From contig NC_077227.1 of assembly GCF_027887165.1 (NCBI RefSeq), forward strand, positions 78,436,988 through 78,500,987: DNA of 64,000 bases, given 5' to 3'. Positions 55,583-64,000 of this stretch are shown in pieces. This stretch comes from Monodelphis domestica (Eukaryota > Chordata > Mammalia > Didelphimorphia > Didelphidae). The notes below the pieces were generated by a model. It had not been told where the DNA came from. It worked only from the letters and a program-made list of their open reading frames with translations, and did no database searches. Position 1 is the stretch's first letter. Each line of letters opens with the position of its first letter. The position numbers and the translations under genes were made by a program.

Positions 55583-58500
55583 TTACGTTCGATTATACCA
55601 CAGTGTATTAGTCTCTGTGTACAGTGTTCTCCTGGTTCTGCTCCTCTCGCTCTGCATCACTTCCTGGAGGTTGTTCCAGTCTCCATGGAACTTCTCCACT
55701 TTATTATTCCTTTTAGCACAATAGTACTCCATCACCAACATATACCACAGTTTGTTCAGCCATTCCCCAATTGATGGGCATCCCCTCGTTTTCCAGTTTT
55801 GGGCCACCACAAAGAGCGCAGCTATGAATATTTTTGTACAAGTCTTTGTGTCCATTATCTCTTTGGGATACAGACCCAGCAGTGCTATGGCTGGGTCAAA
55901 GGGTAGATATTCTTTTAACACCCTTTGGGCATAGTTCCAAATTGCCCTCCAGAATGGTTGGATCAGTTCACAACTCCACCAGCAATGAATTAATGTCCCT
56001 ACTTTGCCACATCCCCTCCAGCATTCATTACTTTCCTCTGCTGTTATGTTAGCCAATCTGCTAGGTGTGAGGTGATACCTCAGAGTTGTTTTGATTTGCA
56101 TCTCTCTGATTATAAGAGATGTGGAACACTTCTTCATGTGCTTGTTAATAGTTTTGATTTCTTTATCTGAGAACTGCCTATCCATTTCCCTTGCCCATTT
56201 ATCAATTGGAGAATGGCTTGATTTTTTGTACAATTGATTTAGCTCATTATAAATATGAGTAATTAAACCTTTGTCAGAGGTTTCTATGAAGATTTTTTCC
56301 CAATTTGTTGTTTCCCTTCTGATTTTAGTTATATTGGTTTTGTTTGTACAAAAGCTTTTTAGTTTGATGTAGTCAAAATTATTTATTTTACATTTTGTGA
56401 TTCTTTCTATATCTTGCTTGGTTTTAAAGCCTTTCCCCTCCCAAAGGTCTGACATGTATACTATTCTGTGTTTACCCAATTTACTTATGGTTTCCTTCTT
56501 TATGTTTAAGTCACTCACCCATTTTGAATTTATCTTGGTGTAGGGTGTGAGGTGTTGATCTATTCCTAGTCTCTCCCACACTGTCTTCCAATTTTCCCAG
56601 CAGTTTTTATCGAATAGTGGATTTTTGTCCCAAAAGCTGGGATCTTTGGGTTTATCGTATACTGTCTTGCTGAGGTCGTTTTCCCCCAGTCTATTCCACT
56701 GATCTTCCTTTCTGTTTCTTAGCCAGTACCAAATTGTTTTGATGACTGCTGCTTTGTAATATAGTTTGAGGTCTGGGACTGCAAGGCCCCCATCATATGT
56801 GTTTTTTTTCATTATTTCCCTGGATATCCTTGATCTTTTGTTCTTCCAAATGAACTTTGTTATGGTTTTTTCTAAATCAGTGAAGAAGTATTTTGGTAGT
56901 TCAATGGGTATGGCACTAAATAGATAAATAAGTTTGGGTAGGATGGTCATTTTTATTATATTGGCTCGTCCTATCCATGAGCAGTTAATGTTTTTCCAAT
57001 TGTTCAAGTCTAGTTTTAGTTGTGTGGCGAGTGTTTTGTAGTTGTGTTCATATAGTTCCTGTGTTTGTCTTGGGAGATAGATTCCTAGGTATTTTATTTT
57101 GTCTAAGGTGATTTTGAATGGGATTTCTCTTTCTAGTTCTTGCTGCTGAGCTGTGTTGGAGATATATAGAAAAGCTGATGATTTATGTGGGTTTATTTTG
57201 TATCCTGCAACTTTGCTAAAGTTGTTGATTATTTCAATTAGCTTTTTGGTTGAATCTCTAGGATTCTTTAAGTAGACCATCATGTCATCCGCAAAGAGTG
57301 ATAACTTGGTCTCCTCCTTGCCTATTCTGATGCCTTCAATTTCTTTATCTTCTCTAATTGCTACTGCTAGTGTTTCTAGTACAATGTCAAATAGTAGAGG
57401 TGATAATGGGCATCCTTGTTTCACTCCTGATCTTATTGGGAATGCATCTAGTTTATCCCCATTGCAGATGATATTAGCTGTTGGTTTTAGATATATACTG
57501 TTTATTATTTTTAGGAATGACCCTTCTATTCCTATGCTTTCTAGTGTTTTTAATAGGAATGGGTGTTGTATTTTATCAAAGGCTTTTTCTGCATCTATTG
57601 AGATAATCATGTGGTTCTTGCTAGTTTGCTTGTTGATGTGGTCAATTATGTGGATGGTTTTCCTAATGTTGAACCAGCCCTGCATCCCTGGTATGAATCC
57701 TACTTGATCATGGTGAATGATCCTTCTGATCACTTGCTGGAGTCTTTTTGCTAGTATCCTATTTAAAATTTTTGCATCTATATTCATTAGGGAGATTGGT
57801 CTATAGTTTTCTTTCTCTGTTTTTGACCTGCCTGGTTTTGGAATCAGTACCATGTTTGTGTCGTAAAAGGAGTTTGGTAGAACTCCCTCTTTGCTTATTA
57901 TGTCAAATAGTTTGTATAGTATCGGGGTTAATTGTTCTCTGAATGTTTGATAGAATTCACAGGTGAATCCATCAGGCCCTGGGGATTTTTTCTTAGGAAG
58001 TTCTTTGATGGCTTGATGGATTTCAATTTCTGATATGGGATTATTTAAGAATTCTATTTCCTCTTCTGTTAGTCTAGGCAGTTTGTATTTTTGTATATAT
58101 TCATCCATTTCTCCTAAATTGGTGTATTTATTGCCATATAATTGGGCAAAGTAATTTCTAATGATTGCCTTAATTTCCTCCTCATTGGAGGTGCTGTCCC
58201 CCTTTTCATCTTTAATGCTGTGAATTTGCTTTTCTTCCTTCCTTTTTTTAATTAGATTGACCAGTACTTTGTCTATTTTGTTTGTTTTTTCAAAGTACCA
58301 GCTTCTTGTCTTATTTATTAAATCAATAGTTCTATCACTTTCGATTTTATTAATTTCTCCCTTAATTTTTAGGATTTCTAATTTGGTTTTCTGCTGGGGG
58401 TTTTTAATTTGATCGCTTTCGAGTTTTTTCAATTGCATTTCCAATTGATTGATCTCTGCTCTCCCTTGTTTGTTAATATGAGCTTTCAGGGATATGAATT

Positions 58501-59389
58501 TGCCTCTGATTACCGCTTTGGCTGCATCCCAAAAGGTTTGAAAGGATGTTTCGCCATTGTCATTTTCCTTGATGAAATTATTAATTGTTTCTATGATTTC
58601 TTCTTTAGCTAAACGGTTTTGGAGTATCATATTGTTTAATTTCCAATTGGTTTTAGATTTGGTTTTCCATGTACCATTACTAATCATTATTTTTATTGCC
58701 TTGTGATCTGAGAAGGCTGCATTCATTATTTCTGCTTTTTTGCATTTGTGTGCTATGTTTCTGTGACCTAATGTATGGTCAATTTTTGTGAATGTGCCAT
58801 GTGGTGCTGAGAAGAAGGTGTATTCCTTTTTATCCCTATTTATTTTTCTCCATATGTCTATTAATTCTAATTTTTCTAAGATTTCATTCACTTCTTTTAC
58901 CTCTTTCTTATTTATTTTTTGATTTGATTTATCTAAATTTGATAATGGTTGGTTTAAGTCTCCCACTAGTATGGTTTTATTGTCTATTTCTTCCTTCAAT
59001 TCTCCTAGTTTCTCCATTAGAAATTTGGGTGCTATATTATTTGGTGCATACATGTTGATTAATGATATTTCCTCATTGTCTAGAGTCCCTTTTAACAAAA
59101 TATAATTACCTTCCCTATCCCTTTTGATCAGGTCTATTTTTGCATTGGCTTTATCAGATATCATGATTACCACTCCTGCCTTCTTTCTATCAGTTGAGGC
59201 CCAGAAGGTCTTACTACATCCTTTAATTCTGACCTTGTGGGTGTCAACCCGCCTCATGTGTGTTTCTTGAAGACAACATATGGTAGGGTTTTGGATTCTA
59301 ATCCATTCAGCTATTCGTCTACGTTTTATGGGTGAGTTCATCCCATTCACGTTCAAAGTTATGATTGTCATTTGTGGACTCCCTGGCAT
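55583..59389 (-). CDS. L1 ORF2 protein (endonuclease/reverse transcriptase), copy B
   Basis: Open, 1,268 codons against 1,275 in human L1. Endonuclease residues N13, E42, D144, N146, D204, D228 and H229 are present. RT motifs: SIDAEKAFD (D599), GCPLSPLLF (P664), FADD (699-702). The C-terminal Cys motif C1123/C1127/H1135/C1140 is intact. One oddity: residue 58 is C, where copy A has W, as does the aligned position in human ORF2 (KGW), so endonuclease activity is not guaranteed. The only start I can support is MPGSPQ at 59389. It is probably translated from the bicistronic L1 RNA after ORF1, across a long spacer. Confidence 0.95.
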   Translation of the reverse strand: MPGSPQMTIITLNVNGMNSPIKRRRIAEWIRIQNPTICCLQETHMRRVDTHKVRIKGCSKTFWASTDRKKAGVVIMISDKANAKIDLIKRDREGNYILLKGTLDNEEISLINMYAPNNIAPKFLMEKLGELKEEIDNKTILVGDLNQPLSNLDKSNQKINKKEVKEVNEILEKLELIDIWRKINRDKKEYTFFSAPHGTFTKIDHTLGHRNIAHKCKKAEIMNAAFSDHKAIKIMISNGTWKTKSKTNWKLNNMILQNRLAKEEIIETINNFIKENDNGETSFQTFWDAAKAVIRGKFISLKAHINKQGRAEINQLEMQLKKLESDQIKNPQQKTKLEILKIKGEINKIESDRTIDLINKTRSWYFEKTNKIDKVLVNLIKKRKEEKQIHSIKDEKGDSTSNEEEIKAIIRNYFAQLYGNKYTNLGEMDEYIQKYKLPRLTEEEIEFLNNPISEIEIHQAIKELPKKKSPGPDGFTCEFYQTFREQLTPILYKLFDIISKEGVLPNSFYDTNMVLIPKPGRSKTEKENYRPISLMNIDAKILNRILAKRLQQVIRRIIHHDQVGFIPGMQGWFNIRKTIHIIDHINKQTSKNHMIISIDAEKAFDKIQHPFLLKTLESIGIEGSFLKIINSIYLKPTANIICNGDKLDAFPIRSGVKQGCPLSPLLFDIVLETLAVAIREDKEIEGIRIGKEETKLSLFADDMMVYLKNPRDSTKKLIEIINNFSKVAGYKINPHKSSAFLYISNTAQQQELEREIPFKITLDKIKYLGIYLPRQTQELYEHNYKTLATQLKLDLNNWKNINCSWIGRANIIKMTILPKLIYLFSAIPIELPKYFFTDLEKTITKFIWKNKRSRISREIMKKNTYDGGLAVPDLKLYYKAAVIKTIWYWLRNRKEDQWNRLGENDLSKTVYDKPKDPSFWDKNPLFDKNCWENWKTVWERLGIDQHLTPYTKINSKWVSDLNIKKETISKLGKHRIVYMSDLWEGKGFKTKQDIERITKCKINNFDYIKLKSFCTNKTNITKIRRETTNWEKIFIETSDKGLITHIYNELNQLYKKSSHSPIDKWAREMDRQFSDKEIKTINKHMKKCSTSLIIREMQIKTTLRYHLTPSRLANITAEESNECWRGCGKVGTLIHCWWSCELIQPFWRAIWNYAQRVLKEYLPFDPAIALLGLYPKEIMDTKTCTKIFIAALFVVAQNWKTRGCPSIGEWLNKLWYMLVMEYYCAKRNNKVEKFHGDWNNLQEVMQSERSRTRRTLYTETNTLWYNRT

Positions 59390-59916
59390 TTTGATTGCCT
59401 TCCCTAATTCTAACCTTTTCTTCTTCGGCTCTACCTTTTAGTCCAGTGATTTACTTTGAATCAGTCCCCCTTGTCCCCTCCCTTGATGTTTCCCTTTTTA
59501 GTCCCTCCCTTTTTGTTCCCTCCCCCTCCCCCCTCTCTTTCCCTCCCTTTTTGTTCTCCCTCTCCCCCTCCCCCCCTTGGTTTTCCCTTCTCCTTACCCT
59601 TGTTGGGTAAGATAGAATTCAAGATCCCAATGGATCTGGATGTTTTTCCCTCTCAGAGTTGATTTCCCTGAGATTGAGGTTTAAGTAACCCCCCCCCTCT
59701 TCCTCTCCTTCTTATAGGAGTTTTCTTCCCCTCCCCTTCCCCTGTGAATCTTTGTGTGAGAACCATTATTCTATTTGGTCTTTCTTTACCCCCTATTTAT
59801 ACATTACATTTTCCCCACATATTAGTATACATAGGTTGATATAAATGTAGTCCTTATAGAAGAGAGTTTGAGTAAAAGAAGATAACATTTTTCCCCTTTC
59901 CTTAATATTTACCTTT
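59390..59916 (-). other. L1 inter-ORF spacer, copy B
   Basis: 527 bp. Same G/A-rich sense strand as in copy A but with a shorter G homopolymer (plus-strand C run of 9 at about 59688-59696). A 63-codon frame at 59793-59984 overlaps the ORF1 end out of frame and is probably fortuitous. Confidence 0.85.
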
Positions 59917-60840
59917 TCAGGTATTCCTTGCTCTTTGATTTTCGGTATCAAACTTTCCACAGAGCTCTGGTCTTTTCTTTGCAAAAAGTTGGAAGTCTTC
60001 TATTTTGTTGAATGCCCATACTCTCCCTTGGAAGTATATAGTCAGTTTTGCTGGGTAGCTGATTCTTGGTTGGAGACCCAGCTCTCTTGCCTTTCTGAAG
60101 ATCATGTTCCATGCCTTACGATCATTCAGCGTAGAACTTGCAAGGTCTTGTGTGATCCTGATTGGCATTCCTTTATATCTAAATTGTCTTTTTCTGGCTT
60201 CCTGTAGGATTTTTTCTTTTGTTTGATAGCTTTGGAATTTGGCAATTACATTCCTGGGAGTTGTCTTTTGGGGGTTTAGTGTAGAAGGTGTTCTGTGAGC
60301 TCTGTCAGTGGATGTATTGCCCCCTTGTTCTAGAATCTCTGGGCAATTTTCTTTGATTATATCTTGTATCACCATGTCCAGTTTGGTGTTTATTTCTGGC
60401 TTTTCTGGGAGTCCAATTATTCTTAAATTTTCTCTTCTCCCCCTGTTTTCCAGATCTATCACCTTGTCGGTGAGATATTTTATGTTCTCTTCTAATTTCT
60501 TGGTGTTTTGGCTTTGCTTTATTAGTTCTTGCTTTAAAGCCTGGTTTTCTTTTACAGTTTGGTCAAACTGGTTTTGTAGATGCGTGAATTTCTTTTGCAT
60601 CATTTCCCACTTTTCCTCCCAGAGGGCTTCCATCTTTTTGGTCCTTTCTGATTCAAATTCTTCATGGGTTTGTGGAGAGTTTCTATTTCCTTTGGAAGAT
60701 TTTGGAGAATTTTCTTGTATATCTTCTTCTATCTGCTCTGTATTTTGTATTTTGGCTCCATAGAATGTGTCCAGAGTCGCCCCTTTCTTCTTATTTTTCT
60801 TGGTATTTTGGGGCTTCTGTGCTTCTGTGGAATTTGTCAT
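59917..60840 (-). CDS. L1 ORF1 protein (RNA-binding chaperone), copy B
   Basis: Open, 307 codons. It coats L1 RNA as a trimer with nucleic-acid chaperone activity. A lysine-rich N-terminus (about 10-20) is followed by a long coiled coil (about 60-132, [20 protein letters not shown]...), an RRM beginning around NLRIIGLPE (138-146), and a C-terminal domain with [17 protein letters not shown] and [21 protein letters not shown]149 is intact here, where copy A has a stop. The start MTNSTEAQ lies 777 bp from the L1 5' end. Confidence 0.95.
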   Translation of the reverse strand: MTNSTEAQKPQNTKKNKKKGATLDTFYGAKIQNTEQIEEDIQENSPKSSKGNRNSPQTHEEFESERTKKMEALWEEKWEMMQKKFTHLQNQFDQTVKENQALKQELIKQSQNTKKLEENIKYLTDKVIDLENRGRRENLRIIGLPEKPEINTKLDMVIQDIIKENCPEILEQGGNTSTDRAHRTPSTLNPQKTTPRNVIAKFQSYQTKEKILQEARKRQFRYKGMPIRITQDLASSTLNDRKAWNMIFRKARELGLQPRISYPAKLTIYFQGRVWAFNKIEDFQLFAKKRPELCGKFDTENQRARNT

Positions 60841-61617
60841 CTCTGAACGTGGAGGATTGGCTTTTCTTGTCTTTGTCTGGTGATCAGTGGCTTTAGTCCT
60901 GGGCAGATGTTGGTTCTATGAGCGTTCCCTGGGTTAAACTGAATATGCCTCACTGGAACTGGAATGGAAGGGTCGGACCACGAGGCCACACTCTCCCCCT
61001 GGCTCGATTTCCGGAAGTTGCCTTCAGAATCCCTGGCCGTGAGGCTGTTTCGTCGGCCTGCGGGGGGATGGGCTGCCGCTTCCCCAAGCTCCGAGAGCAC
61101 AGACTTTCACTGAGACTTGGATAGCAGGATCCAGCCCGTGAGGCTGTCTTGCCCGCCCTGAGGGTTGCTGTTGTTTTGACCAGCTCTCTGCAGCGGAGGC
61201 CCCAGGCAGTAACTTTCACCCGGACGGATCAGCTCTTTGCAGTGGAGGCCCCAGGCAGTAACTTTCACCCGGACCGACCAGCTCTTTGCAGCGGAGGCCC
61301 CAGGCAGTAACTTTCACCCGGACTGGGACTTGGGTAGAAGACCCTGAGGGTTGTTGTTCCTCAGACCCTGCTCTCTGAGCCTGGCGCGGCTGCCGCTTCC
61401 GGGAGCCTTGGACTCTGCGCTCCTACGGGTTCTGGCTTTTAAGGGGAGCCGTACCTTTTGAACCGGGTCCAGGTCCAGGAGGAGGGTTCCCAGGGTCTGT
61501 GCTGTTGATCGTTTTGAATTTCGGCGCCTTAGGAGCTTCTAGTTTGAGATCGGTCGGGAAGGGTTTTCCGGAGATCTGAACTTCAGCTTTCTCTAAGCCG
61601 CCATCTTAACCGGAAGT
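60841..61617 (-). promoter_or_regulatory. L1 5'UTR/promoter region, copy B
   Basis: 777 bp. YY1-type AAGATGGCGGC on the minus strand at 61597-61607 and ETS-type CCGGAAGT on the plus strand at 61610-61617, at the extreme 5' end. Three 49-bp units are present. A 21-bp segment found in copy A is absent near 61424. Confidence 0.85.
61190..61325. repeat. 49-bp tandem repeat in L1 5'UTR, 3 copies
   Basis: Units start at 61190, 61239 and 61288 (GCAG[C/T]GGAGGCCCCAGGCAG). Spacing is exactly 49 bp. Confidence 0.92.
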
Positions 61618-61870
61618 CCAATAAATACTCTTCAAAAAGAGAAAAAGTACTCCTCCTACTCTATGAAATAAAAATGATTCTGACCCTCAGATCTGAAATG
61701 GGATAAAGCAGAGAAAGAACATATGTACCAATATCACTAACATTGATGCAAAAATATTAAATTAAATAAAAAATTAAATATTAAAAAAATTCTAGCAAAA
61801 AAGGTTAAAGTAATACATTAAGTTATTGAATCTTTATCCAAAATATAAGAATGTTAACAATATTAGGAAG
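61618..61870 (+). repeat. Old L1 ORF2 fragment, sense
   Basis: 'ccaatatcactaacattgatgc' reads PISLTNIDA, the RT motif that is PISLMNIDA in copies A and B. Many stops. Confidence 0.75.
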
Positions 61871-61879
61871 ATAACAGAG

Positions 61880-62060
61880 CCACAAGGGATAGGTATGTGT
61901 TTCAGTGGAAAAAATTAGGCCTAGAGATGGGAGGTTGTGAATTCAAATTTGGCTTCAGATACTTCCTAGCTATATGACTTGTGGCCAAGTCACTTGATCC
62001 TAAAATCTTACTGTACTTCTGCCTTGGAACCAATACAAGGCAGAAGATAAAGGTTAAACA
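61880..62060 (+). repeat. tRNA-derived SINE, sense, diverged
   Basis: 'ggcctagagatgggaggttgtgaattcaa', 'ttcctagctatatgacttgtgg', ending 'ggcagaagataaaggttaaac'. Confidence 0.8.
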
Positions 62061-62130
62061 ATGACAACAAGCAATTGAAGGAGAAAAATAAGATATTAAT
62101 AAAGAGAAAAAAAATTTTAATGCCCAGTTT

Positions 62131-62320
62131 TTTTTTTTAAACTCTTACCTTCTATTTTAGAGTCAATACTAAGTTTTGGTTCCAAGGCAGAAGAGTGATA
62201 AGGACTAGACAGTGACTTGCCCAGGATCACACAGCTAGAAAATGTCTGAAGCCAGATTTGAACCTTAGACCTACTGTTTCTGGGCCTGGCTCTTAATCCA
62301 CTAAGCCACCTAGCTTCCTC
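62131..62320 (-). repeat. tRNA-derived SINE, antisense
   Basis: From AAACTCTTACCTTCTATTTTAG to CCACTAAGCCACCTAGC. Confidence 0.88.
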
Positions 62321-62344
62321 TCAATTACTTGTAAAAACAATATT

Positions 62345-62610
62345 TAATTGTAGGTTTTTAAAAAATAATTTGAGCCAGATTCTTCCATTCCCTCCCTTCT
62401 TCCTTTCCTCTCTACTCCTTGAGATGGCAAGCAATCTGATAGATTTTTTTATCTGTAATAATGTAAAACATTATTTTCATATTATAATTTCGTGGAAGGA
62501 AACAAAAAAAATGAAGAAAACAAAATATAGTATGCTTCAGTCTGTATTCAGGCTCCATCAGTTTTTTCTCTGTAGGTAGAGGAGCCATAAGCATTTTAGA
62601 AGAGAAAAAG
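62345..62610 (-). repeat. Old L1 3'UTR fragment, antisense
   Basis: 'gatggcaagcaatctgatag' and 'tatagtatgcttcagtctgtattcaggctcc' match the other antisense L1 ends. Confidence 0.65.
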
Positions 62611-62744
62611 AGGACTCATTTGGGTAGGATTCTGCCATACCTTATGTTTCTCACAGTATGGAATGACTTACAGAGCTGAAATGACTCAGGGGAGTTTGTA
62701 TTTGTGAAAAATAGGTCCTTTGGAGCTAATACAGATAGTCACAA

Positions 62745-63650
62745 ATTTCTAGGCCCAAGAGGATGGAGCCAAGATGGCAGATTAAAGAGAGCAACAGCAA
62801 CCTAGCTACATTTTCTCAACATGCCCCTCCAAACAAATTTAAAATAATGCTTTAAAATGGCAGAGCCAGTGAAAGGTCAGGCTGAAACATTTTTCTTGCC
62901 TAAAGAAACTTAGGCAGGCCACAGGAAAGGTCTGGAGTAGTGGCCTATGTGGAGCCCATACATGCTGTAACAGCAACTTCAGGAGCTCTCAGCCCAGAAA
63001 CAGAAGGGGTTCAGACAACTGGTTAGAAGGGGATGACAGGGAACCTTTTTCTTGCCCTGGGTATAGCTGGCAGTGATTGGCAACTTTATTTCCCATACAC
63101 AGTTTTGGGTTGCAGTTTCAGGGCCAAAAGGCTAATGTTTGTGACTGCAGAGGAAGAGGGATCATTTGTAGGTAAAAACCAGAGCAAATTCCAGGAGAAC
63201 AGTGACCCTTTCCCAACATAACACCACCTTAGAAGCACTAAAAAATTTCATACCCTCTGAATTAGCTCAAAAAACAAGAGCATGAAAAAGCTTCAAGTTT
63301 GGGAAGTGCCTTCCCATCCCCAGCTCAAAGTTAAGAGCTAACACACAATGACAAAGAAGATCACGACACAAGTTCAGAAGGCAACAATGTGAAAATAGCT
63401 ATCAAAACAAACTTTAGAGAAAAGTGCTTATTGGACCCAAGACCATCAAGAATTCCTGGGAGAACCAAACAAAGAAATAGAACCAGTAGGGAGGAAATTA
63501 AGGCAAGAAATGAGAGCAATACAATAAAATTATGAAAAGAGAATTAAGTTTGGTAAAAGAAGTGGTAAGCAGCCATGATCTCAGGCAAAGCAAAAGCAAA
63601 AATAGACCTAATTAAAAAGATAATTAGGAAAACTACATTTTGTTAAAAAG
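62745..63650 (+). repeat. L1-like 5' region of another family, sense
   Basis: Starts 'ggatggagccaagatggcagattaaagag', a typical LINE 5' start with an AAGATGGC motif. It continues into A-rich text with 'agcagccatgatctcaggcaaagc', compatible with a decayed ORF1 region. Confidence 0.5.
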
Positions 63651-63689
63651 GTACCAAAGACAATGAAGTAACTTAAAAACCTAATTTTT

Positions 63690-64000
63690 CGTATATAATT
63701 GCATCATATAAGAGCTATTCCTCAATTGATGAATGGTCAAGAATAGCATAGGCAGTTTTCAGAAGAAATCAAAGCTATCTGTAGTCATGTGAAAAAAAAT
63801 TCTAAATCACTATTAATTAGAAAAATGCAAATTCAGACAACTTGGAGATACCATCTCACACCTATCAGAAATGACAAATGCTGTAGGGGATGAGGGAAGA
63901 TAGGTAAATTAATGAACTGTAATAGGAACTGGTCCAGCCATTCTGGAGAAAAGTTTTGAACTAGTCCCAAAACAGTGCAATACCACTGCTTGGGGGAGAT
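63690..64000 (+). repeat. Old L1 ORF2 C-terminal fragment, sense
   Basis: 'ccatctcacacctatcagaaatgac' and 'ccagccattctggagaaaag' correspond to the YHLTP and CELIQPFW segments of the young ORF2. Runs off the window. Confidence 0.75.

Larger units (their letters stand above)
55235..61617 (-). mobile_element. Full-length young L1, copy B (antisense in ARHGAP19 intron 8)
   Basis: About 6.38 kb, closely similar to copy A over its whole length and in the same orientation. Left end: poly(T) of 11 at 55235-55245. Right end: L1 5' terminus ACTTCCGGTTAAGATGG on the minus strand. Both ORFs are open. I find no convincing target duplication: left flank AATCCTTTTCTCTC, right flank CCAATAAATACTCTTC. The right flank is an older L1 ORF2 fragment in the opposite orientation. 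Confidence 0.95.

Noticed and set aside
53124..64000. Search for ARHGAP19 exons 9 onward
   Set aside because: No segment with acceptor and donor encodes the expected C-terminal continuation; the remaining exons are probably beyond the window.

Overview
The window is vertebrate nuclear DNA, almost certainly from a marsupial. The evidence is the repeat content: a very young L1 family whose 5' end, 49-bp 5'UTR repeats and long inter-ORF spacer do not look like placental L1; many copies of a tRNA-derived SINE ending in a CTTACCTTCTGTCTTAGAATC-type tail; an RTE-linked SINE; hAT (Charlie-type) relics; CORE/MIR SINEs; and no Alu, B1 or B2. An American opossum such as Monodelphis is plausible, because near-identical full-length L1 copies imply recent activity, but the species cannot be proven from sequence alone.

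The only host gene seen is ARHGAP19 on the + strand, encoding a Rho GTPase-activating protein. Eight coding exons (5217-5272, 40033-40298, 43344-43424, 44988-45197, 46222-46448, 49489-49575, 51760-51825, 52932-53123) join with consistent phase into 1,185 nt, or 395 codons. They contain the complete RhoGAP domain with arginine finger R143. The C-terminal exons (about 100 codons by comparison with the human protein) lie beyond the right edge. Exon 1 sits in a CpG-rich promoter with three CCAAT boxes. Intron 1 is about 34.8 kb and intron 8 runs off the window.

Layout: 1-670, unassigned sequence and a (TA)n(GA)n microsatellite. 670-3332, a decayed hAT transposase gene split by a solo ERV LTR (754-1390, GTAC duplication). 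3.3-5.0 kb, L2-like and SINE remnants. 5.0-5.6 kb, promoter and exon 1. 5.6-40 kb, intron 1 with a Tigger-like 417-bp element, a CR1-type RT relic, many old L1 and SINE pieces, a CTCF-like tandem repeat (25.1 kb), a 7SL fragment (36.4 kb) and full-length L1 copy A (17341-23724, antisense). 40-53.1 kb, exons 2-8 with short, SINE-rich introns and a 5'-truncated young L1 (47.8 kb). 53.1-64 kb, the start of intron 8 with a nearly full-length 7SL pseudogene, a hAT MITE, full-length L1 copy B (55235-61617, antisense) and older L1 pieces.

The most notable content is the L1 pair. Copy B has both ORFs open (307 and 1,268 codons) with all recognised EN, RT and Cys-motif residues present, so it may be retrotransposition-competent. 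Copy A has an open ORF2 but a stop at ORF1 codon 149. The two are direct repeats about 38 kb apart that bracket ARHGAP19 exons 2-8.
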